Positions 37,101 through 51,833 are shown, numbered from the stretch's first letter. The stretch is 64,000 bases of DNA from Rallus limicola (GCA_022605955.1 JAKCOZ010000105.1:496001-560000), one strand, 5' to 3'. Made by a program: numbers and translations. The notes: generated by a model not told the origin, from the letters alone.

Positions 37101-40100
37101 GGGATGTCAGCCCCTGCCCGGCAGCAGCCGTGGCTCCTCTGCCCACAGACACATTGCTGGGCTAAATCTGCCACCAGCTCTCAGCAGCTGAGCACAAGTA
37201 CATTCAGAGGCCATCAGCAGCTCATCCTGGGGTGCAGCGGCCTGAAATCCTGTCCGGGCTCCCTAGAGAGGCCAGCGGGGCCATGCACTGGGGAGCTCTA
37301 TAGAAAACCACCTGTGCTGCAACCAGCTCTTCATTTCTCTGATAAGCAGCCAAAGCACACGAGCAGAGAGGCTCCTGCTTGGAGTCAGTCCCAGCTCCAC
37401 TGCAGCCTCTCCAATTTATCAGGCAGCACATGTTGGAGCACACACGTTGACAATGAGTGAGAGGGGGGCACAAGGCACGCTACCCCAGCCACCCACAAGC
37501 CCTCCTGCAGAGAAACTCACCTCCCGCGCAGTATACGAAGCGGGACATCAAACTGCCCATCTCTAACCTACACCTCCACCAGCTTCGTTACAGTAAAACC
37601 TTTCACTTGCTGTGGTGAATGTTGGATTCACTAATCTGAACCTGGACAACACAGGCTTAAACACACAGGAACCTCAGCTCCTCCAGCAATGATGTGGTCT
37701 GACACCTCTCTCAACCACTGCAAAAGCATCTCACCAAGACTCAGTGGTTTGCACTGCAATCAGGGTTGCATTGGACACTGCTACCCAGCCCATAGCTGTA
37801 TGGCCTCAGAATGCATGTACAGACCTACTCTGCACAGGAAGAGAGAGGAACCCCCTCACTGAAAATAAAAAAGAGACAGAAGGGGTTGGCCTGGGAGCCT
37901 CTGGCTCACAGTCCCCAGAGCCTGCCCCAGGGCTGTGGGAGCTGCTCCTCCTCACATCCCAGAAAGCAGCAGCAAGGGAACAAGGGGATGAAATCCTGCA
38001 AATCACCTCCCTTCATAAGCAGGGTGGAAGAGAACCCTGGAATTGTCATGGACAAGGGGACAGCCAGTATCAAAGACAGCATGGTGACTCTGCAGCAGGA
38101 AGCTCGGGAGCAACCTGCTGCTGGAGCTGTGGAGACACGGGTTGCCAGCGCAGGAGCAGAGTGCCCTGGGCCAGAAGAGCCTGTTGATCTGCCCAATCAG
38201 TTCCACAGCCCTGGCTTTGATATCTAACAGAAGGGGCTGCCTGGACATCTGCTGATCAAGCAAGTCCCAGGGCCATCATCATCCTCCTCTGCACAATCCC
38301 CGGTGCCCCAGATTCCAGGTTAAGCACCCTTGGTAATTTAAAGCAGCAATTCTTCCTGCAAATCCTCAGTCTGTGGTGGTGGGCTGTTTTCTTTAACTGC
38401 AGAAAGGGCGAGTAAAGTCCCTTGATCAGTGTCACTCCACACCATCCTTCTGTGCAGAAAGGACAGCGATGGGTCCCGCACACAGATTTACACAACACCA
38501 TTAACTGATGGGCCATCTTACCTGTTAATTCTGCCAACACGAAATAGGACAAAACAGCTTTAAAAACTTCAAAAAAAGGACTTTAAAACTTCCTTAAATG
38601 GACACACAGCAGCAATGAGTTCATCAAAACACGTTCTGCCTTCCAGACAGGTTGGGTACACTGAAGCGGTAGTGCAGTTACTGCATCTTGTCCCAAAACC
38701 AGATTCGAGTGCTCACTGTCATCGAGCCCTTCAGCATTTCAGACCCAGCTCACATCCTCTTCTCACAGCTCATTTTTATACACGAGATCAAAGAAAGAGA
38801 TGGCATCCCGTCACCTCAGTACCACCTTCACCCACTTCAGGCAAACTACTTGGCCAAGTTCCAGGCAGAAAATATCCTTAAGGCATCAGGAGAATGCTGC
38901 CAGGTTTCAAGAAACAGTTTGTGTTGTCCACAACCCGCATGGCATGACTCTTAGGGACACCAACCTGTACTCTCACACATGATTTACTGTTCTGTTTAAC
39001 TAGATTCAAATACAGTTACACCTGACAGTTGGTACCTGGAACCTAGCCAGATTTACTTTAAAATGTTTTATCTGAAAATAAAGTTGTACCTTAAAATTCT
39101 ATCAGAAATTGGTACCGAAGGAAGTAGAAAATTTCTGTTTTTTGAAAGCGTTTCTGTGACTCAGCCCACTTGTAAAACACAGTCTGAAGCCCCAGCACCT
39201 CCATCAGGAGGGGATGGACCCCCCCAGGCACCCCTCCAGCAGCACCTGGAGCCACCCCTGCCCAGGAGCTGAACATCCCCATGCAGCTTGCAGCCAGCAA
39301 ACACCACTGTTGTGGGAAAAGCAACAACATCCATCCCTACTTCAGCCGATAATTTGTGGTGAATTGTGCTGCTAATTAATCAGCCAAGATGCCATTCGTT
39401 TGCCCCAATAAACAAGACTCCCTACGTACAGACAGCGCTGTATGGTTACCACGCGAGCATCGCCACTGAGAAGGAGGCAGCCACACTGCCAAACACACCC
39501 ATGCTCTCCTTTCTTTCAGGGGCAAATTAGCACTAATTATTCCTCGTAATACTTTACAGCCTCCCAGGCAAACACCACGCACATCAAATTGGTGCACATC
39601 AGGACGCAGCATTTCATACAGACAGACAGGAGTGCTGGCTCTTGAAGTACCACAGAATCATCCCAAGAGCCTTTTCCAGCCACCCTCGTGCAGTGCCCAG
39701 CAAGCTGTCACCCCAACAGCCCTGGCAGGGAGATGGAGCCCTCCCATTAAGCCATCTCTTAAGGGACAGCAACGTGAGCATGCATTACACTTGTCCAACC
39801 CACAGTATTTCTCCCCGAATGGGCACCTGCTGTATTTCTACTGGCTGTTTATGTAGGAAAGAAAGAAAACCTCACCCAGGCTGTGGTTTCTTTCCTCCAA
39901 ACACCTGTTTTTTACATTTCACACTCATAGGTCTAGCAATCCTTTAGTGCACATGGGTTCAGCCCCACCAGCCACCACACCACTATACCCCTAGCAAAGC
40001 CAGGTGCATTGGGAAGCGGTGCAGGGTCTTACCTAGGCAGGCATGCTCAGGAAAAATCATCTAAATTAAGTCACTGCTTGACTTTAAGTGGATTAGTTAA

Positions 40101-43100
40101 ACTGCATTCAATCCCTCAGTGCAAGTTCTTATTCAGAAGCAAAATGACCCAAATTTGATTTACCTCTAGCCATTTCCAAACCTGAATGATATTAAGGCTG
40201 CTTTAGATCAGAGCGGGGCTGACCCCATGGAAGTTAAATGCAGTTTATGCAATCCGCTTATGTAGACACACACACAAAAAAGAAAATATCCAAAAGCTCC
40301 TGGCATTAAACTGCCAGCTGATAAGGTGCTTTTCCATTAGTCCCTTGGCTAAGGCTAGCTATTAACTACAAACACTTTTGGGATCCTAATTGCCTTAAAA
40401 GAAAACTTGAGCCCAGACAAAGAAAAATCAGGAGAGAAAAATTAAACTTCTGGCCAGCATCAGATTGTTTTGGGGTTTTTTTTCCCTAATTCAAGTAAAA
40501 AGAAACATCCATCCATCACACAGGTCAATACTGGGCATTTCCACAAGATTCCATGTCATGACCATGTCACAGCCTAAGGAGTTCATGGCACAGCCCTGGC
40601 ATGACATGACAAACCCACCTCACCCCATCAGAGCTACCAGATGTGGAGTCAGGCACCCATTCAGCTGCTCCTAGTGCAGATCTTCTGTGGGGATCTTCTG
40701 CAATGTTTGGGGTAATTAGGGGTGGTGTCGTTAGTCTGGCAAGTAAATGAGCCCTCAGTTTTGCTCCTAGCAAAGACGCAGGGTTACAAAGACAGCGATA
40801 TTTTAAGTAAATAGCCAACCCTTCAGAGAAGATCCTGGTGCTTGAGATATCGTTTTATTGAGCTAATTATGCAGCGTGCCGCCCTCTCATCATCTGGTAA
40901 TTCAGCAGTTCCATTAAATCCTTCTGCAAGGGTTCTCTTCCCTCTCTCATACTCAGCCAGCTCTGTGGCATCATTGGTGCTCACAAGCAGACCCAGCCCC
41001 ACGGCGCCTGGTGTTGAGGATGGACTCTCCTCTGCCCTCGACATCCCAGAGGCTGCTCTTTCGGGAGGAAAAATGTTACATTCCAAGACCTGAAGCAGCA
41101 GGGCCAGCCTTCCCTGTCACATCCCTACAGCCTTCCACGGACAAAGGACAAAGTGCAGGCTGGACAGCAAGCAGGCGCAGAGCCGGATTCTGCTTCAGCA
41201 GGGCTGAGCTCCATTAACAGAGCACCTTCTCACATGCCAGGCATGCAGACCTGCTGTGTTTAAACCCGGCGCTGCTCCCTGACACAGCCTGGGCCTTGCC
41301 GGTGGCAGGCGCTCACGCCGGGGCACCTGCTCCCCTGGAGCTGGCACAGGGGCAGCTGGCGCTGTGCACCCCACACCCCCCCTGTCCCGGGGCTGGGAGG
41401 GCAGTCAGCTCCTCTGCCTGCATCCCAGGGGAGCAGAGCACAACAGAGGCTCACGCTGGGAAGCGCCAGACTAAGATCACAGGTACAGGCTCAGAGGCAC
41501 ATGGCAAAGCCTTTCTGACAACTTGGACACAGAGACATGGCTATTTTTTATTCTGAGAACACTGAAGGGAGAAGGAAAGAGGTCTTTCCACTGCACACCA
41601 CCCGCCTTTCCCAATATATGAGTTTTAAAAGTAAAGATGAAGCTAGACAAAGAATTTCATTTTGCCAATCAGCCAATGTACTGTTCCCAGCGTTACAAGT
41701 CACGCTATACAAACAGCAATCCCCATGGTTCACTTTGAATAAAACCCTCACGTATGTTCTTCTAGCATCCCTATTTATTTTCTTTGACAGTGTCTTGATA
41801 ACACAAAATCAGCGCTGCTCCACTGCACTCTAGAAATAACCACCCTGTAACTTCATCTCGCTTTCCTTTTTTCCCAGTGAACTTCTCATCAGGCATTTAG
41901 TAAGCTCAGATGCAGAAACTGGACTCACACTTTTCCCAGGTACCCCATGGCACAACATGCTCTGCCTTGTTACTCATCAGCTTATGGGATGTCTAAAGGA
42001 TCTCAATAACACCAACTGAATCATAAAGACAGACAGATAAAGAACTCCATCCAGCATCACTGCTGCAACTCTTAAACCTCACCAACTCTGCAACCAGTGA
42101 GTAGCAGCAGCACCAAGTGGTGATCCCAGCTGCAGGGCCTAAAAGCGCTGCTGGAAATCTGTCTGAGCATGAAGAAACTTCCCTGCATCTCACCCAGGTA
42201 AGACCATAAAAAACCCAAACAAGCCACCCAAACTCCCCTGATTAGCCAGCATGGGGAAGGGGGTGGGTGGGAAGAGAAACAGAAGGGAAATAAGCTGCCC
42301 CAGATCCCTTGCTGGAAGCGGTGAGCACAACCCATCTCAAAGAACCATCCAGGGTAAGAGGGTTAATAAAAACTGCAAACCAAAAGCTTGCTCTGCAAAC
42401 CCTGCCAGCATGCAGCAATGCCCAGGGAGCATGAGGCAGGCCCAAGCCCTGCTCCTGCACACCAAGCAGCATTCCTAAGGTACCTGGTACCAGCAGCAGT
42501 GATGGTCACCTCCATTTCATGACCTCAGCCTCACCAGAAGCTGCCATGTCACCAGACCATCTCCAAACTCTCTCCCCTGGCAGCTGAAGGGCTACAACCT
42601 CTCCCTGTTTAAACCCCATCAGCCCACCAGCCTGCTCTGGGGACAACATCCCACAGGGGTAGGGATGGGAGAGGGATGCTAGAGATATGGCCAGGCCATT
42701 TGCTTCCCAGGAGCCTGAAAAGCATCTGACATGTCAGAAGCAAAGGTAATTGTGAGGCTGGACAGCACCAGGCTGGGGAGCAGCAGCCAGAATATTCTGC
42801 ATTAATGAAGAGAAAGACAGAAAAAGCCTAACTTAGGCTTAAGAGAAGTGGTTGTTTTTTTGTTTTCTCCTTTTAAGGGAACAAGTGGATTGCTTTCTTT
42901 CCCTCCTGCCACCTGATGTGCAGTCAGTCACATTTCAAGGATTATTCTCTTCACTCAGAAGGGGTAGATGTGACCAGAAAACCAAAAAAAAAAAATGTGA
43001 CAAAAGAGAATTTAAGTCCTCCTGACTACAAGAACTTGGACTTTCAAGCTCCCTGTATCTCATGAGATAGAAATGCAAGATTTCACAAGCCTATGAATAA

Positions 43101-43800
43101 AGGGAAGCAGCAGTCCAGGCTCTAATTTATACACACAAGATGCATGCACAGATCCACTGCCCCAGCCTCATGCCAACCATCCACAGCCAGGCAGCTTGCC
43201 ACCTCTCCCTAAGGGTGAGACCTGCCAGAGTGCCCTCTCCAGACACCACCATGCACATGGCGTCCCTCATCCCAAAAGCACACACAGCAATGCTGGCAGC
43301 AAGGAGCCCCTGGGGCTGGAATCTGCTTTCGATGGCTGAGCACCACAGAAAGGGAAAGGCAAAGGTGAAATAGGGAATGAAGCTTCAGACACTCTGTCAA
43401 AAGGAGTTGAGAGGTCCAGCTCTCTTGGCCACAGCTCGAAAGGTGGGGCAGATGGAGCTCACCCTGCTACCGTGGGACGCACAGACAGCTGGAGCAGGGA
43501 CAGAAGAGCTCACTGCTGGGCCGTGGGATGGGGTCTGTCAGGAAAGGGTCAGAAAAAGCCTGTCTGTGCCCACACTGCCTCTGGCTGGAGGGGGAGCATG
43601 GAGCTGGCAGTGCTCTGAGACACCCCTCTGCCAGGGGCCGATGGGGACAGCAGATGTGGGAGGGAAACGTCACAACACCCACACTGCTGGCATAGTCACT
43701 ATGGCTGTGGGAGGAACTGAAGGGTCAACCTTCAGTTGGACAACCTAAGGCCATGACAGGGCTGATGTGACATGGGAGCAGAGTAGGCGTGAAGGGGTGA
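34131..43800. other. Upstream intergenic DNA, no confirmed gene
   Basis: No repeat element was recognised. Two small minus-strand open frames of non-random composition (34623-34138 and 41044-40823) are discussed under findings. AT-rich stretches at 36830-36990 (ATTATAATAAG, CTTAATTAACG) and 40040-40420 (TTAAGTGG followed by ATTAGTTAA) could be regulatory. An A12 tract is at 42984. The rest shows nothing I can name. Confidence 0.5.
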
Positions 43801-43844
43801 AAGCAAAGCTTCCTCGCGATGACCTGAGTGGGAAGCCTGGCAGA

Positions 43845-43886
43845 GGGGCAGCTATGGCTCCAGAGCCAGGGAGCCATAGCTGCCCC
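43845..43886. repeat. Perfect inverted repeat, 16-bp arms, 10-base loop
   Basis: GGGGCAGCTATGGCTC (43845-43860) is followed by a 10-base spacer and its exact reverse complement GAGCCATAGCTGCCCC (43871-43886). The stem is perfect and GC-rich, so it would be very stable in RNA or as a DNA cruciform. The base of the stem stops abruptly after the four G-C pairs. No adjoining gene or T-run suggests a terminator role. Confidence 0.9.
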
Positions 43887-46800
43887 GGTGCCACCATGCT
43901 GTGCCCAAGGACACACAGCTCACATCCATCAGCAGGGAAAGGATCCTATGCTACACAGAGATGAGCAACGCATCCCCACGCCAGCCAGCACGTGGAGGAC
44001 ACCGGTTATCCAAGGCCAGGCTGAAGGAGGAGAGAGGCTGCTCTATCTGTTCCCAGACTTCCCCTCCTCCTCCTCAGAGTCACCCACTTCAATGCAAACA
44101 GAATACAGCTGCATACAAAGCATCCCATGCCAAGCCTGGGAAGGGATGGGGAGCAACCCAGAGTTAGAAAGGTTTCAGCAGCCTTAGTGGGTGCATACCT
44201 GATGTCAGGTGTGGGTCTGGGTAAGAAAAAGGTGCTGGAATCCAGTTGTTCCTTTGTCTCAAACAGATGATGGAGAGGGGGCATTGCAGTTACCGTATTT
44301 GGGTCTGCCTAAACACTCTGCTGTATTTTCTGAAATAAATGATGAATGCCACAGAAATCCAAACACGCCTTTTTATAGTTCGTCATCCGGGAAGAAAGCC
44401 AGCCAAGGCAGAGCTGCCATCCCCAGCTATTCAGAAATCACATGTCAGGCCCCCAAAACCCTGAGGTTACCTGAAGACCCATGAGCCTTAACAAAAGGGG
44501 GGGTCTTTGCTCCTGTTCCACAAGCTCTGAAAGAGGGAGGCAAGATGGATAAGCACCAAAACTCCAAAACCTCTGCATCCCTGAATAGGAAGTTACCTTG
44601 TTTAAAAGGCAGGTGGACATCACATTGTACTCACCTCGGAGTCAGGGATTTCACAGCAGCACTGGCTGGTGGGGGATGTGACAGGGGTACCAGCGCAGGG
44701 CCATGCCCGCTCAGCATCATGCGTGGTGGGCAGACACCAGGTGCAGCTCCAGGCAAACCACCCTCCTGGAATTATGACATGGCTCATGAAAAGTTCTTCT
44801 CCTGCACTTCAAGCTAGTCTGTGCTCCAGGCAGCAAGTAGAATGGTCAATGACACAGTTGATCTCCTCACATCTCTCAGCAAGGAAAGGCGATGGGCACC
44901 GAATCCCTTACAGACTGCAGGTTGCCACGCTCCGAGCCCATCGGCTCTGCCCTGGCTGTTTGCATCAGAGGCCTGGCACAGCTTGTTTCACCCAGGAGAG
45001 GCTCTGGAGCTCGGTCTGGCCAGGCTTGGGGGCACCAACTGGCTGGAGTTCCCCAGGCTCTGCCACCAACACCATCCCAGCCTCCTCTTTCCACTCCTCC
45101 AAGCAGATTGTACAACAGTGGCTGCTTCTTTCTTCCTTTTTTTTCCAGGCAAACCAGAAGCCTTCCTCTCCAGGTGAGTAAGACTCCAAGATGCTGCTGC
45201 AGAGCACAGCCCGTGACGGCACGGGAAGGCAAACACCAGAAGAGAGCAGTGGTGCAGCAACAGAGCCACATGTACCTGGCCGAGGGGCACCTGGAGGACC
45301 TACTGCTGCTTTCAGGCACCAAGACCAGCCCCTGCCACCACGTCCCACAGCCACCAACCCAGGGCACTGTAGCCAGCAGAGACTCAGCCCCCAGGAAGCT
45401 CTGGAGAGGGGCACTCAGCGAGGCCAGATACACAGCATGGTCCCTGCTACCTGGCCAGGGCCAGCTGAGCAGGGCTGCATCCCCAAGCCCGGTCTCCACA
45501 CAGTGACACTCAGCACTCAGAGTTTCACTGAGTTGCTGAACACCAGCGTTACTTCACCCTGCACATCTGCAAGCTCTTACTGTGGAGAGGCAGCTGAGCT
45601 GCCTATGGTGGCTTTAATAATACTTTTGGCTCTTTTAATAGCTTTGGTTTTTGCTAATTCCTTGGTTTGGTTTTCCAAGACAATGCTAGCTGCATTAGGA
45701 AAGAAGGCAGAGGCTTTTGACAAGGCTTCACACTCCCTTGCACAAAGCTGGGGCCTGAGAGCACATCTCCTGCCAGGAGAGTCGAGCTGGGAAGAATGAG
45801 AACCAGCACCAAGCCGTGGAGTGGCAGGTAGAACCGGGATGTCAGCACACTGTGCCCCGTGGGCTGAGCTTTGCTGGCCTGGTTTTTATGTGGGCAGCTG
45901 GCTCAGGGGATTTTCTGCCTTAATAGGACAAATGGATCCCGGTTACAAGTCAAATGGCAGGATGCTATGACTAGACACAATCCTCGACTCCAGACGCTAT
46001 TACAGGGATGAATTCAGACTATTGCTTGACCTCGGGGGCAAAAGCATCCCGTTGTGATTAAGTCTTTCATTTCAGATGAAAAGCACCCATTTATGATTTA
46101 TCCTCTCACCCCCGTAGAGTTGCTGTGGCTGAGAGCCTGGCAGTGATGGAGGTTCCGCTATCACACCACAACAACAGGATAGGGAGAAGAAAGTCAGTGT
46201 CTGCCATTACCTGTGAACAAGATTCCACACCTCTAAATACTGCAGGGTTTCTATACCCACTGTGGATGAGGCTGGGCAAAGCTGAGAAGGAAGATGCATT
46301 CCACAGCCAAAGGACAGGGCACATCCAGTATCCCATGCTGGAGCCCAGGATAACCCACGCTGCATCCACCACTGCCCACAGGACACCCACAAACCACCCG
46401 GGTCATGTTGTGGTCACCTTCTGAGAAAGCACACGCTGTCTGCAAGCACTAATGAGGCTGCTAATGAGCAGAGGCTCTGCTAATGGGTTAAGCCTGCTAC
46501 AGCGTGTGGCCAGAGCTGGCCGGGGCTGTCAGAGCCACCCAGCTCAGAGCAAGTAGCCACAGGGCTCCCGCTTCGCCCACGCTGTGAGAAAGGCTGTGAG
46601 CTACAGCAGCGGCTGTCTGGGAAGAGTTCTGGGAAAGCAGGTCTTAATGAAACCCACGCTGCAGGCCGCTGGATCCCCACCAGCGTGCTGCTGGCTGCCT
46701 AAGGTACACGTCACCGCGCAGGCAGGGCTGCTGCCGCCTCCGTGCCGGCTCCAGGCACGTGCCAGGGCATCGTTCTCCGTGGCTGCAGAGTGGCATGGGG

Positions 46801-49800
46801 CCACCTGTGCCTCTACCCAAAGGCACACACTGACCTTGGTTTGTGCCACCACAGAATCAGGAGGACAGCTTTGGTGGCTGGCCCAGAGGACAGAGCAAGA
46901 GCCTTTCCAAGGCTGGCAGCTGGGGTTTCATGCTCTGCGTGGCTTCCCTGAGCACAGCCCCTTCCTCCTCTACCCTGCCCTATCCTGCTGCCTGTTCCCA
47001 CTATGACACTCCAGCACCTCTGACCACAGTGCACCACAAGGAAGATGGTAGCCTGACTCCTCATTCTCTCTGCTTTAAACTTTCTTCCTGTGCCATAAGT
47101 GAACAGACCGCACTCACCCTCAGAAACACGGAGCATCTGCTTCTTGCCTCAGCAGGCACCAGCTACAGAACTGATAACCAGAAATAGCTTTGAGCTTCTC
47201 TTTAAAACCACAGTCGCAGGTACTTTTAAAGCATGTCCTTACCTTAGCGATACACTGGTTTTAACTAGTTTTGAACACAATCATAAAGGATTTTTTTCCC
47301 AATTTAGCACCAAGAGCAAGGCAGGCTGCAGAAGTCACAATGTCCATAACTAATCCAGAAGCCTGCAGCTCCATGCCTTTTCCCAGGAACCACAGAGACC
47401 TCAGGACAGCAGATGGGCTGTGGGGTCATGCCCAACACTCCCCGAAAAGCCAAGTTCCACCCCAAGCTCAGTGTGGCTGGACGAAGCACATGACTTTGTA
47501 CAAGCAAAGCAGACACCACACTACTAGAAGAGATACTTGTGTCTGTCCACTTGCTGCAGCTCAGCCCAAAAAGCTTACCAAGTTCTCAAGAGTAGGGGTA
47601 ATCCAACATCCTCCTGCCACCTCCTTCTGGGTGATTCCTCCACAGGGCTTCCCAGCAGCACCCAAAGGCTGCAAAACACTCGTCCCACTCTGGACTCTGC
47701 TGTGCTGGATGCTCCCTCCTCTTGGCCTCAGATATCACAGTGGGGGGAGCTGCAGAACAGAGATTCCCCTTCTAGGTACAGGATGTTTAGCTGAAGAACC
47801 TGGGAGACTCTTCCCAATTTCTTCCCTACTTGTACAAAACAACCCTCAAAGGAGAGAGCAATTAAACACCTCTGTTGTTTGTTTTGCTGATGGCAGAAGA
47901 CTGTCCAGCACCCAAGGGGAGAAAGCAAATCCTTCAAAGAAGCAAAAGTATCACTACCCAAACATCTCCACTACCTCCCATCACAGAAGTGCCCCAAAAC
48001 CCTGTTAGGGCATCAAGGATGCCCTGATCTGCCCTGCAGCTCCACAGCCCCACACCACTGTCCCCTTTCCCAAGTCTTAATGCACTGGCATATAAAGGAA
48101 AAAGAGATTAGCTCAGGCTAATGCATTTTTCCATTGCCAGTAGGCACCACTGGAAAAGTATATGGAGGAGATCAAAGTGATAGGGTCAGAAAGGAGAGCA
48201 TAAATGTTTATACCCTGCATTCCTACTGCTTGGGGGAGCCTGCCAAATAAGTAATCAGATCCCTCCATGAGCCCTACTCCAGAGCAAGCCTACCTCATAA
48301 GGTTATGTCTAATGCCTTTCGCACACTTGCCATACTTGTGTCTGCTGGCCCCTTGTTCCATGCCTGGCTGTGTCTCCAGGCTGTGCCCCAAGGGGTCTGG
48401 CACACAGGTCCTCCCCGGGCTCACCCCTTTGCTGCCCGCAGAGCGGAGGGGATCAAAGCTCCCTGGAGAGCACCTTGGCAGCACAGGTCTGCACCTGGAC
48501 AGCCATCTCCCCTTCCCCACTGCATCCTCACAGCAGGACTCCCACATACCATCCTCCTGGGGATACAGTAACCCCAAAACTTCATCTCAGTAACAGACCA
48601 ATGGAGAAGTCAATCTCCAATCACTTTGGATGCCAAGGGGCAGGCTGGGGGAAAAAACCTGCACCAAACCATCCTGCTTACCCAGGCTAAGAAGTCTATA
48701 TATGTACATATGTAATTATTTATAACAAACTTTATATGGATAGGCTGAAATGCACAAGGATGCTCAGGAGGGAACTTCCAGAGCTGTCCCAATAAGACAG
48801 TGTTCAGGAAGTGCTTGGCCTCAGCCCCACAAACCATCTTATCTCATCCATAGCCCACAGGTTCCCAGAGCCCTGTGGAAAGTTTTGCAGCACAGCACCT
48901 TGCTGTGGCTGTTATCAACACAACCTGGGTTCTCTGGAGACCAGAAAGGATAGTGAAGTGGAACCCATCCACCCTCTGCCTTGAAGGCAAGGGCAACTAC
49001 ATGCTACTGTTGGCAAAGAATTCATTAGCTCCTACGTGCTTGCCACAAGCTTTATTCCCACACCTCACTGTCCTTTTGTTCACAAATCCTCCCCCTGTGC
49101 CCAACAAACTGCCTGCAGCAGGATCCTGACCCATCCCACCCCCTTCCCACCCACACTAACACCTCAGAGCAGCAGCACATTGAACCGTGTCACAAAGGCA
49201 CGTAACCCCCATGGAACTCCTGGAGCCCACACAGGGCTGTCAAACTGACCCCACTAGCACAACAAATTACACTGAATTTCAAGGCCATCCAGGGCGTTTT
49301 GCAGCACAGGCATGCAGGAGGAATACAGACATAAATCTGCAGAGTTACAGCCTCGCTCACTGGCATTACACAGCTCAGCATCTCTGGCTGGGGAACCAGC
49401 CGCCAAGAATGACCCGCGAGGCTGAAGCTGAAGGGAAGGAGACGATGGCCGCATCCTGCCAAGGTTCCCAGGAGGATGCTGCCTTCAGCTCTCCTTCACA
49501 GCTGAGCATGAGCACAGCGCCACAGACACAGACTGGAGAGACCACCTGCGGGCTACAGGTGCCGTAAGGGGTATTTCTCTTGCTGCCTGCTGATGCAGTG
49601 CCAAAACCAAGCCACAGGAACACACTACTTGCTACAGCAGTGCTGCTTCTGCTGGGCTGAGCCTGAGCACAGCATCAAGATACCTGGCTTAAAAAACAGA
49701 CCCTGGGAGAAACAGAGCACTATTCTGAAAAATTACTGTTCCTGGAGCTATTATTAGCACTAAACCAGCAGATTTTTCAGGCCACAGGCTCCTGGGTGGG

Positions 49801-51833
49801 AGGCACACCAAGAAAATGGGGGGAATTGAGGTTACCTGAACTCACAGGCATTACCCTGCCTGTTCCCAGAGCTGTTCCTTACGGTCCGTGGGAGAGCTTC
49901 AGGAAAAAGGAAAACAAGCAACTGCTTGGCACAGGAAAGCAGCATTTTTAAATTTTTTTTTTGTTTTATCAGCATACACAGGGTTTAAGCCTCCACTTTA
50001 AATCCCCATTTGCCCATGGAGGAGGCTCATCCCGCTGGGGAGCCAGAAGAGCCTTGCTCTGGGTCCAGGACAGTCAGTCCCAGAGCTGCCCTGCCTCACC
50101 TCCAGCTGCTTTGTGCTTGGGGAGGCATCAGCTGAGCAAAAACCAAAAGAAGGCTGCAGGAGGGGCTGGAGTGAGCATTGCTTCTGCTGGACTGGGCTTA
50201 TTTATGTCCCTGCTCCCAGAACAAATATTAATAGCTGTATATGTTCATCTCCTCAAGCACAACCCCCCAAAGCAACGCTGGGACCTCAAGTGAACCCGAG
50301 CTGTGACTCACATCTCCAGGCTGGAGACAGTCAGTGTTTAACACACCCCAGTGGGGACAAAGGTCCCAGGTAACATCCCAACCCAGGGAAGCAGGACAGC
50401 TGGGATGGGGTGACTGAGCCCAGCTGCTCCCTGGCAATGGCAAAATCAAGTTACTGGCTCCTCCAAAAGTTACTGCTGCATGAGGAGGAGAGAGCCTTTC
50501 CCATCAGCACACAAAGCTCTCCTGAAGCCCTTTTGTTGCGAAGGGTGACTCACCGAAGCATCCATCTGAAATGCTTTCTGGAGGTATTTTTAGACAGCAG
50601 TGGTGGTGGTCCAGTGAGTCACAGCTCCAGCGCTGCCCCCTAGCCTGAATGTGGAAACCAATGGGATCCCATTGAATGGATTGCTTTCCAGGGCTCCTTC
50701 CAGCGAGCTCTGCTTCCCCACAGCATGAGCTCCTGCAGCCCTGCTCACTGAAACGAGGGGGCTTGTTCCCTCCTCGCACACAAAGGGATGGAAGCAAGCA
50801 TCCAGAAGCCTTTCACCCCCAAACAACCGTAATCCCTGCACCACCTGACTGCATGTGCCAACAACTGTTCCCAGCACAGGACAAAAGTGACACCAGGAAG
50901 TGGCAGGAACAAGGTATCGATGAGCAGGGGAGTGCATATGGGCATGGGTCTGCAGCCTTGTGACATCTCTGCTGGACATGGGCGCTCTGGGGGGTCTGGC
51001 TCCCCCTGCAAGCACCCCCTTTCCCAGGCAGGTGCTCATTGGGGTCCCTGAGTGCAGGCCTGGGGCTGAGCGCTCAGAGCTGGCCCCAGCCCAGAGGGGG
51101 GTTGCCCACAGCAAGGACAATTCCTTGTGGTGAGGGGAGAATCACTTCCGAGGGCTGGAGGAACTTGTGGGGGGAACAGGAGGGCAGACTGCCTTGCTAT
51201 TTCCTGGCACCACACAAACAAAGAGCCTAACACAGCAAGTGACCCAACCAGAGGTGTTTTCTTTGTTCGCTTCAGAAGTCCCACTGAGAGATTTGTCCAG
51301 GTCTGGAAGCCAAGCAGAGGAACATCAGTGGGAGCACTGCATCCAAAGCTACTCTTCAGAGATTCCCACTGTAATTACTGCAGGATTTCATCCCCAGGCA
51401 AACTCTTCTGCCCCACTCCCTTGCCCTGAGGTCAGGCTGGGGCAAGCCACCAGTTCAGAAAGGTTGCCTTGTTGTTTTTAAGCTTTTAGAAAGCATGTGG
51501 TGCAGAGCCCACCCAGCAGTGAAGTGGAAGAGCCTCAGCAAAGGCACAGGTCCATCTCACGACACAAACGGGCTCACAAGTTCCATCTCACACAAGAGCC
51601 AGCCAAAAAACACAGAGAAAGAGGAGACCTTGCTGTTTTTCCTACCTGAGGACCTGCCTGAGGGTGGCCAGGGCAGGGTTCCTTCCCCTCAGGTGGGGAC
51701 AGGACAGGTCCAGGGCTCAGAAGCACTCAGCAAACCCAGAGACACCACAAGCAGGACGGAGACCCGAGTGGCTGTGGCAGAGGCTGAGAACAATCTCCAT
51801 GCTGTGGTGGAGCTCGGTGCCCCCACACCCAAC
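43887..51833. other. Upstream intergenic DNA, no gene seen
   Basis: This is mostly GC-moderate sequence with chance open frames. The longest, a plus-strand frame of about 245 codons at 47271-48008, has no domain, no coherent composition and no splice context that I could support. An AT-rich stretch at about 45600-45680 and a short TATATATGTACATATG stretch near 48698 stand out slightly. No mobile element was recognised. Confidence 0.5.

Noticed and set aside
47271..48008. Plus-strand open frame of 245 codons
   Set aside because: No domain, no coherent composition and no splice or promoter context. A frame of this length can occur by chance in 64 kb read six ways.
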